The notes beneath the pieces are model-generated. The model was given only the letters and a program-made list of their open reading frames with translations, searched no databases and was not told where the DNA came from. A stretch of 64,000 bases of DNA from Steinernema hermaphroditum (taxonomy: Eukaryota; Nematoda; Chromadorea; Rhabditida; Steinernematidae), in assembly GCA_030435675.1 (NCBI GenBank), contig CM059624.1, positions 14,098,769-14,162,768 of the forward strand, read 5' to 3'. Below, piece by piece: positions 22,440-34,782 of this stretch. Position 1 is the stretch's first letter, and each line of letters opens with the position of its first letter. The translations under genes and the position numbers were made by a program.

Positions 22440-23940
22440 TAACCCGCACCAGCCACCAGAAGAATTTCGTTACAACCAGAGTTTCTGCCTATTTCATTAT
22501 GCTTCCACGGTTGATTGTTGATTCGGGAAGATAAATCGTAAATCGTAAAAATCCACGGTGACTACTCTTTGCAACCTTCATGGTACTGTAACGAATAGAG
22601 AGAGTGATGCGAAGATTCACACAAAAACAAAACTAAAACTAAGCATTATAATGAACATGGAGATCCCGACTGGTTGTGAACTTGAAGATATCGGGCTTGA
22701 TCGGATCATCTTTTTTTGTATTGTTTGTTTCGGTGGACACACTGCAATGGTCACTTAATTCTCCCTGACTATGTGGACTCTGCGAGACTTGTTGGTCCAC
22801 GACTTACCATCTCGACGTTCGTCTGTTGTTAGCCACAGATACGTTTCGGCTACTGCTACCGAAAGGTTAGGTTACCATTGCCCCGTTTACCACGCATCAC
22901 TTCATCATGCGCTATAAGGGCTAGCTTTGCACTTAACCTGCATCAGCCGCTTATCGCAACTGGGAACTACAGGACCAGTCACAAAAATTTCCTTACAACC
23001 AGATAATCTATGTATTTCCATGATGATTACTCGTTGCAACAATCGTACTGGAAATGCAAAGATCTACTCAAAAATATTTTATTTACAAAGCTTGTTACTG
23101 GTAAAACATTACAGTGTAATACGAGTTTATCTTCTCGTATCGAAGGCTTACACCTTGCGAGACGTCATATATGCACAAAAAGGCACTAATCACACCGTAT
23201 TGTCGCTGATTTTCCTCTGGCTCCGGCTGGAGATGGCATCCGAGAAGAACGATCAGTGGTCCCATTAGTATGCGCGGGCGTTGAAGTGGCGAAGAGCTTG
23301 AATCAAGTCGCAGCGGACGGAGTGGGATCCCATCTTCAGTTGGCAGCGCAGACGTCGGAGTTGCAACGCTTCTTCGGCTTCTCTGGTGGAGTCGGGCGGT
23401 TGTGACGGTCTTCTTGGCAAGACGGTGGAACTACGGCTTCCTGGTGTTCCAGGCCTTCTGGGAGCCGGGGTGATCATTGCGTCCGCAATGACGATCGAGA
23501 ACGACCTCTCACTCAACTCATTCGGCTCAGACAGCCTCAGAGAGAGAGCGAGTGGACGACCCGACCGATCGTTGGGGACACAAATGAAAGACCCAGTGTA
23601 ATACAGTGTAACATTTCAGTGTAATAAGGAATGGAGAGGGTGATGTGAAGATTCACACAAAAATATGACTGAAACAAGGCATTATAAGGTACACGGCCGA
23701 TTGTGAACTTGAAGATGTTGGGTTTGATCGGATCATTTAAGGGACCTACAGCAAGTACAAAAATATCCTTACAACCAGATATTCTATGTATTTCACTGTG
23801 CTTCCATGGTAATTACTCGCTACAACAAACGCACTGGAAATGCAAATTTCTGTCCAAAAATTCTTCATATATTATTTACGAAGCTTTTTACTTGTGAAAA
23901 CATTAAACGTACGTTCAGTATAATAAGAAATACAGGAACT
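22440..23940 (+). repeat. Block of diverged direct repeats
   Basis: Two words sets recur in the same order. CCTTACAACCAGATA...TCTATGTATTTC then ACTGGAAATGCAAA occurs near 22990-23060 and 23770-23850, with a third weaker copy near 22460. GTGATGCGAAGATTCACACAAAAA then GTTGTGAACTTGAAGATAT occurs near 22605-22690 and 23640-23720. A GC-rich insert with an open frame sits between. Confidence 0.65.
23265..23516 (-). CDS. GC-rich minus-strand frame, unrecognised
   Basis: An 83-codon frame in a GC-rich island between repeat copies, open further upstream but without a clear ATG. It is Arg/Pro/Ser-rich in the first half and ends RCDLIQALRHFNARAY before the stop. It could be a final exon; no acceptor or partner was established and no family recognised. 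Confidence 0.25.
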   Translation of the reverse strand: MSERSFSIVIADAMITPAPRRPGTPGSRSSTVLPRRPSQPPDSTREAEEALQLRRLRCQLKMGSHSVRCDLIQALRHFNARAY

Positions 23941-24374
23941 GATGCAAAAATTGAGCAGCAGAACATTGAGTCGCATGACGACCTACGCTTTCTGTTATAG
24001 TAGTAAGAATTCCAGCAAACTAAAGCTATGATTTAGCTTGTGTACCAGCGAAGACCTGCCTAACATCTTTAGGCTCCAGCTACTAGAGATTTAAAGCCAG
24101 CCCCGTAAACGTGAGAGCTTTGATAACACATCCTAGCACCAACGGCGACTCTTTATCATCTAAAATTTCTGTGAGAAATGGTAGTTATGGTTGGCCTAAT
24201 TTCCAAAAAAAACCGCGTGTAAGGCAATTCATTTAAGCGAGCTCAAAGGACGAGCCCTGTAGACGTGGTGGCTTCGACAAGACCCGGCTTGACTTGGGTT
24301 CATGCCTATAGAAAAGTTGTCAGACACACCTTTGAGTTCCACGCAGTCAAAACTGCAGTGAATTTTCGCCAAAA

Positions 24375-24417
24375 ACAACGAACTACGTAACAGTTGACAA
24401 GTTACGTAAGTCGTTGT
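24375..24417. repeat. Hairpin, 17-bp inverted repeat with 9-nt loop
   Basis: ACAACGAACTACGTAAC is followed after AGTTGACAA by GTTACGTAAGTCGTTGT, its near-perfect reverse complement (the arms differ at two adjacent positions). No polyU tract or gene end adjoins it. It may be a tiny element footprint or an RNA hairpin. Confidence 0.6.
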
Positions 24418-25274
24418 CGTCACGCGGTAAATCCACAATACTCCAGCACAATAACACAACCCGACCTAGTTCGTGACAACCTGAATTGTAAGTATTTTAG
24501 ACGAGCCGGGAGGGTGATCCCTGTTGTCTTGAAAGCTTCCTTCATAGCACCGTCAGAGACATCACAGTGGACTTCGAATACTTGTTAGAAAATTCCTATG
24601 AGAAATGAAGTTCACAAATGCAAAAATAACTGAGGGTAGTCTTGACAGCTCCGTGTCTCCTAAAAATAAGACTCACGTTTTTTGTAAATCGTCTGTCATG
24701 AAAAAGCAGTGTTGGCCTTTTTGCCGCTTTGATTGATTCTACGAGTATCGCCTCTTCAACGTGTAATGCAAGACACCTTACCAAGATACCTAACACTATC
24801 ATACCGTAGGCGCTGCCTCCCGTCTGTTTTTCAAAGCAGGCGAATTGGATTCCCTGGAAGCGCAGACTTCGTAGTTAGAGCGCAGTTTCAGCTTGCGAGG
24901 CGCGGGTGATCGACCGTTTCTAGTGGTATTGTTGGCGAGACGTTAGAACCACGACTCACTGATGTTCCTTCTGCGAGCCAGGGTGCTCACTGTGCCAACA
25001 ACGAAGGCCAATAATGACTCCACGCCCCAATTTCAGAAATATTTAACGACGAAATGGTTTACGACAGCGGAAATAAGCACAATGATCACAGTGATCCCAA
25101 GAAACTTTATCCAGCAGTAAGTTCCCCGAAATTCCGCCTAGCGTTTTTGCAAAAGGGGCAACTCCCCACTAGTGTCATCGTACTTCAGAGCCATTCTGTA
25201 CTAAAGAGGCAACTCCGTACGATTCAGCTCAATTTGAACACACAATCAATTGAAACTGTGATCGGGACAACAAA

Positions 25275-25282
25275 TATATAAG
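25275..25282 (+). promoter_or_regulatory. TATA box of the aldo-keto reductase gene
   Basis: TATATAAG about 200 bp ahead of the ATG at 25476, with no intervening gene. The leader between them is long and contains no in-frame ATG. Confidence 0.5.
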
Positions 25283-25475
25283 CTCCTTAGATAACGCTTC
25301 ATCCACTATTCCCGCATCACTCACAGAAGGTCACAGAACAGTGCAACGTCTCGCCCATCACACATCGCATGTGAGATTCGATCGATACGACGCGAGTGTC
25401 AAGGCCGCGCCTATCGCCGAAGTGCAAAGAAAGGCACTTCAGTCCATTTCGTTCTGTGTGTACGTCTTATTCAAA

Positions 25476-27807
25476 ATGTGTCTCGCGTCTTCTGCTTTCG
25501 CCAACGTTCGCGGTGGCTCCGTTCGTCTGAACACCGGCTACGATATTCCGTTGATCGGCCTGGGAACCTACAAGATTCGTGGAGAGGACGTGCCCAGGGC
25601 GGTGGAAGGCGCCTTGGCCGCTGGCTATCGTCTGTTCGACACTGCGAAGTACTACCACAATGAGAAGGAACTCGGCGATGCGCTGGAGCAGCTGCTGCCG
25701 AAGTTCGGACTCACAAGGGCGGACATCTTCATCACAACGAAGTTCTGGCCCGCCAAGGAGAACAACACCGAGGCTGCCCGGCGCCACGTGATGGAGTCGC
25801 TCGAAAACTTTAAAACCGAGTAGGTTATACCGTATAATCGTTAGTAAAATCTCATTCTCGTGAAAGAGAATCCTGAGAGAAAATAGAGTAAAACGGAAAC
25901 CGAAGTGAAAGTCATTGAAAAAATCGCAAAATGTGAGCATACGTAAAAAGTGCAATTTTTAAGAACATTATTTGCATTTTTTTTGCTACAACTGTTGATT
26001 CGCGCCCAAAAATAATACAAAACAATCGAATTACGATAATTGTGTGCACAACCTTAGACTGAAAATAAATAAACAAATATCGCTTTGAGCAGTTCTGGTA
26101 TCATTTTGTCTATTTCAGCTATTTGGATCTCATGCTTATCCATTTCCCGAAGGCCGACGAGTGCGCCAACGATGATCCCATCAACGCAGTGAACAGGCGT
26201 GACGCTTACGTGGAGCTCGAAAAGCTGAAGAGTGAGTTTGGTGTTGGAGCGAAGGCTGAAAAATGAAAATACCAATTTTAATCCTGGCTTTAGTGGCACT
26301 GATAAGCAAAGCCAAAATGTGCTGTTTCTTGAGCAAAAATCTCTGCAAATTATCGACACAGGGTTTAAAAAATTCTAGGCGAACTCAGTACCGAGTGTGA
26401 AGCGTAAACATGCAACACAATGATACACAAATTGACATGTACAGGAAGTTAGTGCCTCTCATGTCTATATTCTCAATTATACTTGTCCGAGGGTTGCTTT
26501 TGCGCACAAGTTTACGATCCTCTGACATCTACCATTTTACATCCCTTACAGCCCACATTACAACGGTCAAAAATAAAAAAAATTTCAATAGAAATCAAAA
26601 CGTTTCCAGAGAGATAAAAACCCCAAAAATATCGGCAAGCAATTGAACTGAAGAACTGAGAGCGAACTCTCTATCACTATTCCATACTCGAGCGAGGGCG
26701 GCCCCTAAGTTCATGCACAAAGACTAATCATTTGGCAATAAACTCATCGCAGATCAACGCGTAGTACGTCCGAGAGATTCCTCTTTGGTACAAACTATGT
26801 CGTGGTTCAAGAAATACGTTTATATTTGTCTCATCAACATGTATGGAAATGGATAATGCTTTCCATGCCGTGACCGCCTTTTGCAAAGGAAATTTTCCAG
26901 TTATCTCTGCGGATGCGGTCCAAAAATTTGCGGATGGAACAGTTATGCGCAAAAATTAAACATAATTTTAATAAATCTAGCCGAAATCTAAAAATCTGGC
27001 AGGTCATGGGCAGAGCGTGTAATTTTTAAACTTTTTGCTTTTGTCTGCAAAGAAAGTTGACTGATGTGATACTAGAAGAAGACTAGAAGAAACAAAAATA
27101 AGACATAATTTTAGGAAATCTCGATATGCCGGTTACTTGAAGCTCTAATTAATAGTGTGAAGTAAAATACAGCACACTAAAATGTGTTCAATTCTAGGAA
27201 GAATCTAAGCGAACAAGATTACTGTGTGGTCCCTGTTAACAAAAATAATTACAAATAAAAACGAAGAAATGTTTAGAGGAGGGAGTCATCCGGTCCGCCG
27301 GAGTCTCAAACTTCGAGAAGCGTCACTTGGAGGAGATGGTCGCCTACCAGCAAAGTCCTCCAGCTGTCAACCAGATGGAGTACCATCCTCACTTCACTCG
27401 TCCCGAGGCGAAGGAGTATTGTGATAAGAACGGGATTTTCTTCCAGGTGTGCCCAGAATATCCTCGCTACACTGTACACTTTCACTTCTCAGGCCTTCTC
27501 TTCTTTGGCGCGTCACGAACCCAAGCTCATCAACGACCCAGCCGTCGTTGAGATCGCCAAGGCTCACAACACGTCCATTGAGGTAAATCCACACTCCTTT
27601 CTCAAGATACGCTTTGTTCAGCTCGTTCTGCTCGCCTTCGCTTTGTGCCAGAACGTTGGAATTGTTCCGAAGTCGACGAATCCCGAGAGAATTGCGTCGA
27701 ACTTGAACGTTGTGGACGTCAAACTGAGCAAGGACGAAATCGCCGCTCTTAACGCTCTGAACCAGAATCAGCACTACATCCGTTGCCATGGATGGCTGGT
27801 GCTCTAA
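25476..27807 (+). CDS. Aldo-keto reductase
   Basis: A 300-residue NADP(H)-dependent oxidoreductase reducing aldehydes or ketones. Exons: 25476-25819, 26119-26231, 27277-27446, 27493-27582, 27622-27807, all in phase. The (beta/alpha)8 barrel starts with IPLIGLGTYKI. The catalytic tetrad is complete: Asp55 and Tyr60 in FDTAKYYHNE, Lys89 in ITTKFWP, His123 in LMLIHFP. The substrate strand GVSNF, then NQMEYHP, and the cofactor-binding IVPKSTNPERI follow in order. Length is slightly below the 315-325 typical for AKR1-like enzymes because the C-terminus is short, which usually changes substrate choice. The first in-frame ATG was used. Introns 1 and 2 are long (299 bp and about 1045 bp); intron 2 contains a transposase fragment. 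A poly(A) signal AATAAA is at 27888-27893. Soluble, cytosolic. Exact substrate unknown. Confidence 0.93.
26728..26952 (-). mobile_element. Probable DDE transposase fragment in intron 2 of the AKR gene
   Basis: A 74-codon minus-strand frame contains ISIHVDETNINVF followed by an Arg/Gly-containing segment. This is similar to the VDETNFNL...G block around the second catalytic Asp of Tc1/pogo-type transposases. No terminal repeats or further parts were found. Only one motif supports this, so the assignment is tentative. Confidence 0.35.
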
Positions 27808-28977
27808 GGGGACATCAATCAATGCGGGTCTTCAAACTAGTAGTTCTTGAATCACTTTTCTCACTTAATGTAAAGCCGTTATGTTGAAATAAATGAAAGG
27901 TCTACTGAAATTGGACCATTGATTGCAAAAATGTTGCAAAACATCAGGTAGACGGGCAGCTAGAGAAGTCAGGTCATATTTTTACCTGTGCTGCAATCGG
28001 AAACACTGTACGAAAACATCTACGGTCCATGGATGACTGGATGAACATACTGGTGATTAGTTGTGCCCGACCCAGATTACTGAACAAATATGTCGGATCC
28101 ATAATCGATAAGAGTATTGGAAAAGGCCTCTTTTAATATCTGTAAAAGTCAATTTTATAGTACTAACTAGATCGGTTGCGATTCTCCAATTCCTTCTGCA
28201 GCTCGTGTAGGCACGCCGTGAAAACCAGTCGGCGAATCTTGAAAGTCCCAAGGGTCTCAATGCAAGGGATTCTCAACGGCGACGGACTCTAGAGTGATCA
28301 CTTCATCTCATCTCGTAGCCCATCAATTTGTATCCGTCGAAGAGGGCTAGTCCAAGGTATCTCGGGAGAAAGCGGTTACGCAGACATACTGCCCTTTCTT
28401 GGTAGTTTCTATGTGCTCGGTGTGCGTGGTGCCCGTTCCGAAGCAATAAAGGAAACTAGACACCAGAAGATGGCGACATTGACCGCAACAAGACGCAAAG
28501 GTAGTTAGATTTTGGGTGCGACAACATGTACAATGGATACGAACGGATTCGATCGGCTCGGATTGGATAGGATCGGTTGAAGCGGCTGGCCAACCGCTGC
28601 CGTTCGTTCAATGAATGCCAGTGGCAATGGTCGCGAACATTTTTCCTTTCGTGGTGTTGCTGTAAAGGAGCTGAGATAGAGATGTAGTAGACGGATGGTA
28701 CCAACTTTGAAGGACTTGACTCGATCACCGTGATTCCTCTTTCTTCATCCAAGAGTTTGTCCGATTTAGAGGGTATTGCCACTAACTGATGCGAATATTA
28801 AAAATGCGATGCCGTATGATCCTTAGTCTTCATATGTGCCATTTATGAACACCGACCGAATCATCGACACCGACAAGCTGGTAGAAGATAATGACCAAGA
28901 ACTCTTCTTCTTCTAGATTTGTTCACCGACGATCTGTAAGTACCTAATGAAACCTATAGAACTCCTTTTTTGTTTAG
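27808..28977. other. Intergenic and unresolved 5' end of glycogen synthase copy 1
   Basis: Apart from the AKR poly(A) signal no gene is recognised. ATG at 28845 opens a short frame (MNTDRIIDTDKL), and a donor GATCT|GTAAGT at about 28935 follows an acceptor-like TTCTTCTTCTAG. These may be 5' exons of the synthase gene, but I could not join them to exon 28978 in frame. Confidence 0.35.
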
Positions 28978-31472
28978 ACCTCTAGTGTTGACGACCAAGG
29001 CTATGCCAGCGATCAAGGAGGCGAAGCAAGTGATCATCACGTTTTTGAGTGCTCTTGGGAAGTTGCTAACAAAGGTAGGATAACTTTGAAGTAAAACACC
29101 CGTACATCGTCGTTCAGTTGGTGGTATATACACAGTAATCCGTTCAAAAGCCCCCATTAGTACAGAAGAGCTGGGAGATCGATACTGTATGCTGGGACCG
29201 TATAACGAAGAGCGTGTGAAAGTAGAAGTTGAGGTGCTAGAGCCGGAGACAGCACCGATGAAGTACACTCTAGAACAAATGAGAAGCTGGGGATTCAAGG
29301 TTCGACAAACTCATCACTGCAAAATTTCTATAGACAGCTATATTCAGGTTACATACGGCCGATGGCTTATCGAAGGCTATCCTAAAGTGGTCCTATTCGA
29401 CATCGGATCGGCCGCGTGGAAGTTGGACACGTGGAAACATGAGATCTGGGAGAGATGCCACATCGGCTTCCCCCACAGCGATCACGAATCAAACGATGCC
29501 ATCATCTTTGGCTTCCTCGTCGCAATCTTCTTACAAACATTCACGAATTCTCTGGAAGATTGTGATCATCTGGTGTGCGCCCATTTCCACGAGTGGCAGG
29601 CCGGCGTTGGGCTCATACTTAGCAGGCTTTGGAAACTGAATGTATCGACCGTATTCACGACACATGCGACGCTTCTCGGAAGGCATATCTGTGCTGGCGG
29701 AGCGGATTTATACAATAATTTGCACAAGGTAACCAGTAACCAGCTGTTGTAGAATGTCGAAATGGCAGTTTTAGTTCAATGTCGATAGAGAATCGGGACA
29801 AAAGGGCATCTATCATCGATACTGTCTTGAGAGAGCTGCCGTGAATATGGCCCATGTCTTCACAACTGTCAGGTATGAACAGAAAATATTTGGCACAAAC
29901 GCTGTCCTCGCTAAATGCCTAGTACGATTTTGAGCTTATTTCTCTGTTTAGCGATATCACCGGCCTGGAATCGGAGCACCTTCTGATGCGGAAGCCTGAC
30001 CTCATCACCCCTAACGGGCTGAACGTAGTCAAATTTCCTGCACTCCACGAATTCCAGAATCTACATGCAAAGGCCAAAGAACGAATTCACGATTTCGTGC
30101 GTGGACATTTCTATGGGTGAGATATAGCCACGTCTATTAAGTAGTCACCTCAAGCATCCATTCAGTCATCTAAATTTCGATCTGGACAAGACGATCTACA
30201 TGTTCACAGCTGGACGTTACGAGTTCACCAACAAAGGCGGCGATCTCTTTATCGAATCCCTCGCCAGGCTCAACCATATGCTAAAGGTACCTACCCATCT
30301 TTTGCATAATACATTCAGCAGAGCTTTAGAAGTCCACCGACCCGCGCTGTAAAGACGTTACCGTAGTCGCCTTCATCATCTACCCAGCGCGCACCAACTC
30401 CTTCAACGCCGAAACGCTGAAGGGTCAAGCAGTATCCAAGCAACTGAAGGACACTATATCGAAGATCCAAGAGAACGTGGCGTCACGAATGTTTGAGTCC
30501 TGTATTAGTGGACAAATCCCGGAGACAGACGCCCTACTTCATCCTTCTGAAATGGTTCAATTGAAGCGCTGTATTCGTTCTGCCAAGGTTAGTTTTTCAT
30601 TCGTTTTCTAAGCTAGCCTGTAATTTTAGCGTGAATCCCTGCCCCCTATTTGCACCCATAACATGCTGGACGACGCTGGCGACCCTGTTCTGAACGCCCT
30701 CCGTCGGACCCAGCTGTTTAACCATCAGCACGACCGGGTGAAGGTGATCTTCCACCCCGAGTTCCTCTCTTCAGCTTCGCCTTTGATTGGACTGGATTAC
30801 GAAGATTTCGTCCGAGGCTGCCATCTGGGAGTCTTTCCTTCTTACTACGAGCCTTGGGGATACACGCCAGGTACTGTAGGCATACGGAAGTCAGTGATCA
30901 TGCCTATTTCAGCCGAGTGCACAGTGATGGGAGTCCCTTCGGTCACAACCAATCTCTCTGGATTCGGATGTTTCATTCAGGACAACGTTGAACAGCCAGA
31001 AACATACGGCGCTTTTGTCCTGGATCGAAGATTCAAGAACCAGAACGAGTCAATCGATCAACTCACACAGGTCCTTTACGACTATTCGTATGTGTCATCT
31101 CCGTTTTTAACCTACATAAATCATGCATTATAGGTGCCTGAATCGCCGTCAAAGAGTCATTCTCCGAAATCGGAGCGAGCGTTTAAGTGAACTACTTGAC
31201 TGGAAAAATTTGGGCGGTGTAAGTGTATCATCCTTTTGATCTTTTCATCACTTGACTTTTAGTTCTACCGCGAAGCCAGAAGGATGGCCTTGATGAAATC
31301 ACATCCTGACATGGAAATGAACCTGCTAGAAGCTTCGAGACGGGTATCACGTTCTACATCGGTACTTAGTACTTGTTGCTCAAGCACAGCGAGCCTTTAT
31401 GGCAGTGATGTAGAGGATTCAGATATTGCTGGGCAAGTGGAGCACGAAAACAAGGCCTGGCAGGAGGAGTAA
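28978..31472 (+). CDS. Glycogen synthase, tandem copy 1
   Basis: GT3 glycogen synthase, transferring glucose from UDP-glucose to glycogen in the cytosol. Exons: 28978-29074, 29118-29299, 29348-29728, 29775-29872, 29952-30116, 30166-30286, 30330-30587, 30630-30870, 30913-31087, 31134-31218, 31263-31472, all in phase. N-terminal [20 protein letters not shown] binds the nucleotide sugar. [21 protein letters not shown] and TTHATLLGR follow. The active-site motif EPWGYTPAE (E-x7-E) is intact across the exon 8/9 junction. The arginine cluster [14 protein letters not shown] that senses glucose-6-phosphate is present, followed by a Ser-rich tail ([15 protein letters not shown]) that in the family is phosphorylated to inhibit the enzyme. 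The first coding exon(s) with the ATG are unresolved. In this copy the ESCISGQIP stretch is intron-free, unlike copy 2. Confidence 0.92.
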
Positions 31473-34400
31473 CATTCTCATTCGGTTTGAGTTTGCTTTA
31501 TTGCTGTTGATAGAAGATAGGACATAAATATTTTGTGAGAAACTGAAATGCACATGAATGTAAAGCATTAGCTACTATACGATCATTATCATCTTTAGAT
31601 TCGGATGTGTTCAGGTGAACGCCGTATCTAAGAAAGTATTTTGCATTTTTTGATTTTTGGACGAACTTGAGCGGTTCAGAGAGTAAAGAATATCTGAGTA
31701 CATCTGCAACCAAAACATCAACCGCTCTCTTCCTGGTATCTTGCTCTGTGACCTGTCAAAACAAAAGTGCAATGTAACAGAGTCAGTTTGTTACTGCAGC
31801 AAAGACCCGCAACGGAATTCAACAATAACAACAACATTCTCGTGTCGTTGCACGCTTTTTGGACGGCGAATCGAAATGGTCCCAGAAGTGCGAAGCGAAC
31901 TTGCCGCGAGGAATAGAAATCAAGCGGTTTGACTTAGTTTAAGATAGGGATTTGGCGTTCATGATAGATTTGGTAACAGGTTGGGAGATGTCATTGTGAT
32001 GATAGAAAACTTTAAACTCGACGAGATGGCGAGGTTTGCTTTTAGCGGGGCAACCAATCTTCGCTAGATAGCCGATAGGATCTGAGGGGACACTTGGCAA
32101 TAAAACCTCTTGCTTTAGGGGGCTTAGAAAGTTATGTGAAATTTCTGAATTGTCCATTTTTGCAACCACGCGAATGTTCAACGTTACACCTTTTTACCCT
32201 ATAGTCACCGTTATTCATTGTTGTATTAAAGTGGTTACTATGTTCCTAGTGACGAAGTGAACTTCGGGCACGAGATGGTTCACGACCAGCTTTTTAATCG
32301 CATTTACGGTCGGGCAGTAAAGAACGAAAAAGGAATCGAATTGAACGAGAGGAATCGGAAAACAACAACAACAACATCGTTCTCGTGACGCCGGAAAGGT
32401 TTGTTTTTCCTTTGAGTTCCTCGAGTCGAGTTGAGTCGTTCCTTAGAGTAATATGCCCTGTGAAGATCCATTTGATCACTGATGTTTTTAATGACTTGAC
32501 CATAAACACGTCTTGTTCATATTTTTTTCAAAGGAAACGTTACTGATTCGGCCCTCTTAAGGGCACTTTCCGAACTAGGGGCTTATCGGATTTTCATTTG
32601 ATACTTAAGATTGACTGCCCTTACGCTTTTCTCCGTCATGTTCTTTTTATCTGCTGAGCGCAACAAACAAACAAACGTGGCATAGCATCAGCTTCCGGGT
32701 TCTCCAGTATGCTTTCCGTCTTCTACAGCTCTCCTGAATGTTTCATCGTCATGCCGGCTGCACCATCGCGAGGTCGCCATGAATCAATGATGACGACGAG
32801 CCTTAAAACGAGTCCTGACTCGGGAGTTGGACTTAGACTACTTTAGGCCCACGCGCACAGGAGACTTAAGATTCGCGCATCAGTCAGGTTTACGATTTTC
32901 GCATTCCAGTGCCGAGAGACTATCCGCAGCTTCTCTCGGACGCGCCAGGGCGCGATCAGTGATTACGACGAGTCCAGATTCAAGAGTTACATTTGTACTC
33001 GGTAGCTTTTTGGGCACCGAGCCCGGCATCGGATTTGAGCTCTTTTAAATCTACGCGCACAGGAGATCGTAAACTGTTTAAGGAGTGTGTAGCCGTAAGG
33101 GTTTTTATGATTTCGATGAAGAAGATCTGTCATAAAGTAGTTTTAGCCGTCCCTTTCATCTGTACTGCCCCACCGAGGGGTCTCCACCGTTTCCCATCGC
33201 TTTGAACCATCTCCTTAGGCGTTTCCAGATCCTCAAAACCGGACGGTTGAAACGGCTTTATGTCAGAGATTCTTATTATTTTAAACGCCTTGATACAATG
33301 TAGCAAATTAGGAATACACCTGGCTGCTGTTGTGCCGGTTCCCATGCATGTAGATCGCCTATTCATTACACTTCTGTGCATTTTAAACAAGATCAGAATT
33401 CAAACAAGCTTCAATGTTCCGCTATATCCAACCGAGCCAAAAATAGACCGCGTTTTATGCTAGTGGACTTTACCCGCGATGAGGAAGTGAAAGGGTCCTT
33501 CCGACCTTCAGTTGTTTACACTGTTGTTGTTGCTCGTTTAACGGATCACTTGATCGCGTTGTGTTCGTCCATATTTACGACTGTGAAAGGCCAAAGAACG
33601 TGTTTTCGTCAAAGCGATGGTTGCACTTAGGCGATGCTATAACAATTTGAGGGTCTTTCGTATACTGGCTGTTCTGTGCTCGGCTTGTATCCTCGAAGGA
33701 CTTTGGCACTAATGCCAATTTGGGCGGTCTTATATGGGTATTTCTTGTCATATGGCTGTAGTATATAAATGATACAGATATAAAAATGAACGCGTCTACC
33801 AAGGTGCCTCAATAGTTTCCGGGCACTTTTCCTCATTATCTAATATTTTGTGCCAAATCTTCATTGATTGTACAATGTACTGCATATTGTTTTAGAGCAG
33901 ATTTTAGGGCGAATCATAGCTGTATCTGGCTTTAGATTCCGGCCTTGCGCTGCGCGCTTATGAAGCTATACAATCCCAGGCGGTAAGATTTCGAAAACGT
34001 TTGGGACGACCTAGTATGACATGCCTAAATGTTTTAATCTTGGAATGCGCCTCATCCCCATTGAACCCCCTGGGGCTTTATTGAGCGCCTCATCCCCATT
34101 GAACCCCCTGGGGAACCCCTATCAAGCGGAATCACCTATGACTTGAAAATTGTCAACCGTACAGGCCGACAGTTTAGCTGGAACCATAGCCTAGTGCACC
34201 ACTGAAATCGAGTTTCGATCAGGTTCCGATTTTGGGTAGAAGGTGGGACTGGGCGGGCCTTGAGGCAGATCTTAAGCTCGGGGTTGTTGTCGTGATCCTC
34301 TTCACTTCGATTCGACTATCATAGCCGGGATGTTTAGCTATGCGCACATTTGAATACCCTTCACTTTAGCTCTGTTTTCCATTCAGTTTTTTACTTTTTC

Positions 34401-34782
34401 TTAGTATTTATAGTCGTGGCCACTCGGTTCATTTACACTGCAGAGGCCCCCAACATTCTGGTTCAGAAATCTGGAATCATGGAAAATTAAGGGATCGTTT
34501 CACTCGTTGTGCCCTTGTTGTGGGATCAATAAGTATGTATTAACCTAGTAGCATAGAAATGAACTCGAGTAAATATCGAACCGCTCCTTTCTTGGAATTT
34601 GCGACATGTCACCGTGAAAGTCATATCATTGACCATAATGTAAACTAAGTTTCTAGTGCGATACCTCAAAGAATCGAGCTACTAGTGGATAATGCCTGCG
34701 AAGTTCTCTTCCTATAAAATTTCTCGGCAACTTTCAGTAAGTTGCAGATGTACATATTGAGTGCAAATTTTGTTTCCTATAG
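31473..34782. other. Spacer between the two glycogen synthase genes
   Basis: About 3.3 kb without a recognised gene. It contains a diverged direct repeat: a TTTAGGCCCACGCGCACAGGAG-type segment near 32843-32865 recurs as TTTAAATCTACGCGCACAGGAG near 33044-33065. A short tandem duplication lies at 34046-34113. A minus-strand frame at 33130-33390 has no motif. The promoter of copy 2 should lie in the last few hundred bases, but no core element is obvious beyond TATAAAA near 34712. Confidence 0.45.
34046..34113 (+). repeat. Short tandem duplication, about 39-bp period
   Basis: GCGCCTCATCCCCATTGAAC plus CCCCTGGGG occurs twice in a row, separated by CTTTATTGA. Recent local duplication; no coding significance seen. 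Confidence 0.8.

Noticed and set aside
28456..28782. 108-codon minus-strand frame upstream of glycogen synthase
   Set aside because: No ATG at its start, no motif, and the second half is low-quality random-looking sequence.
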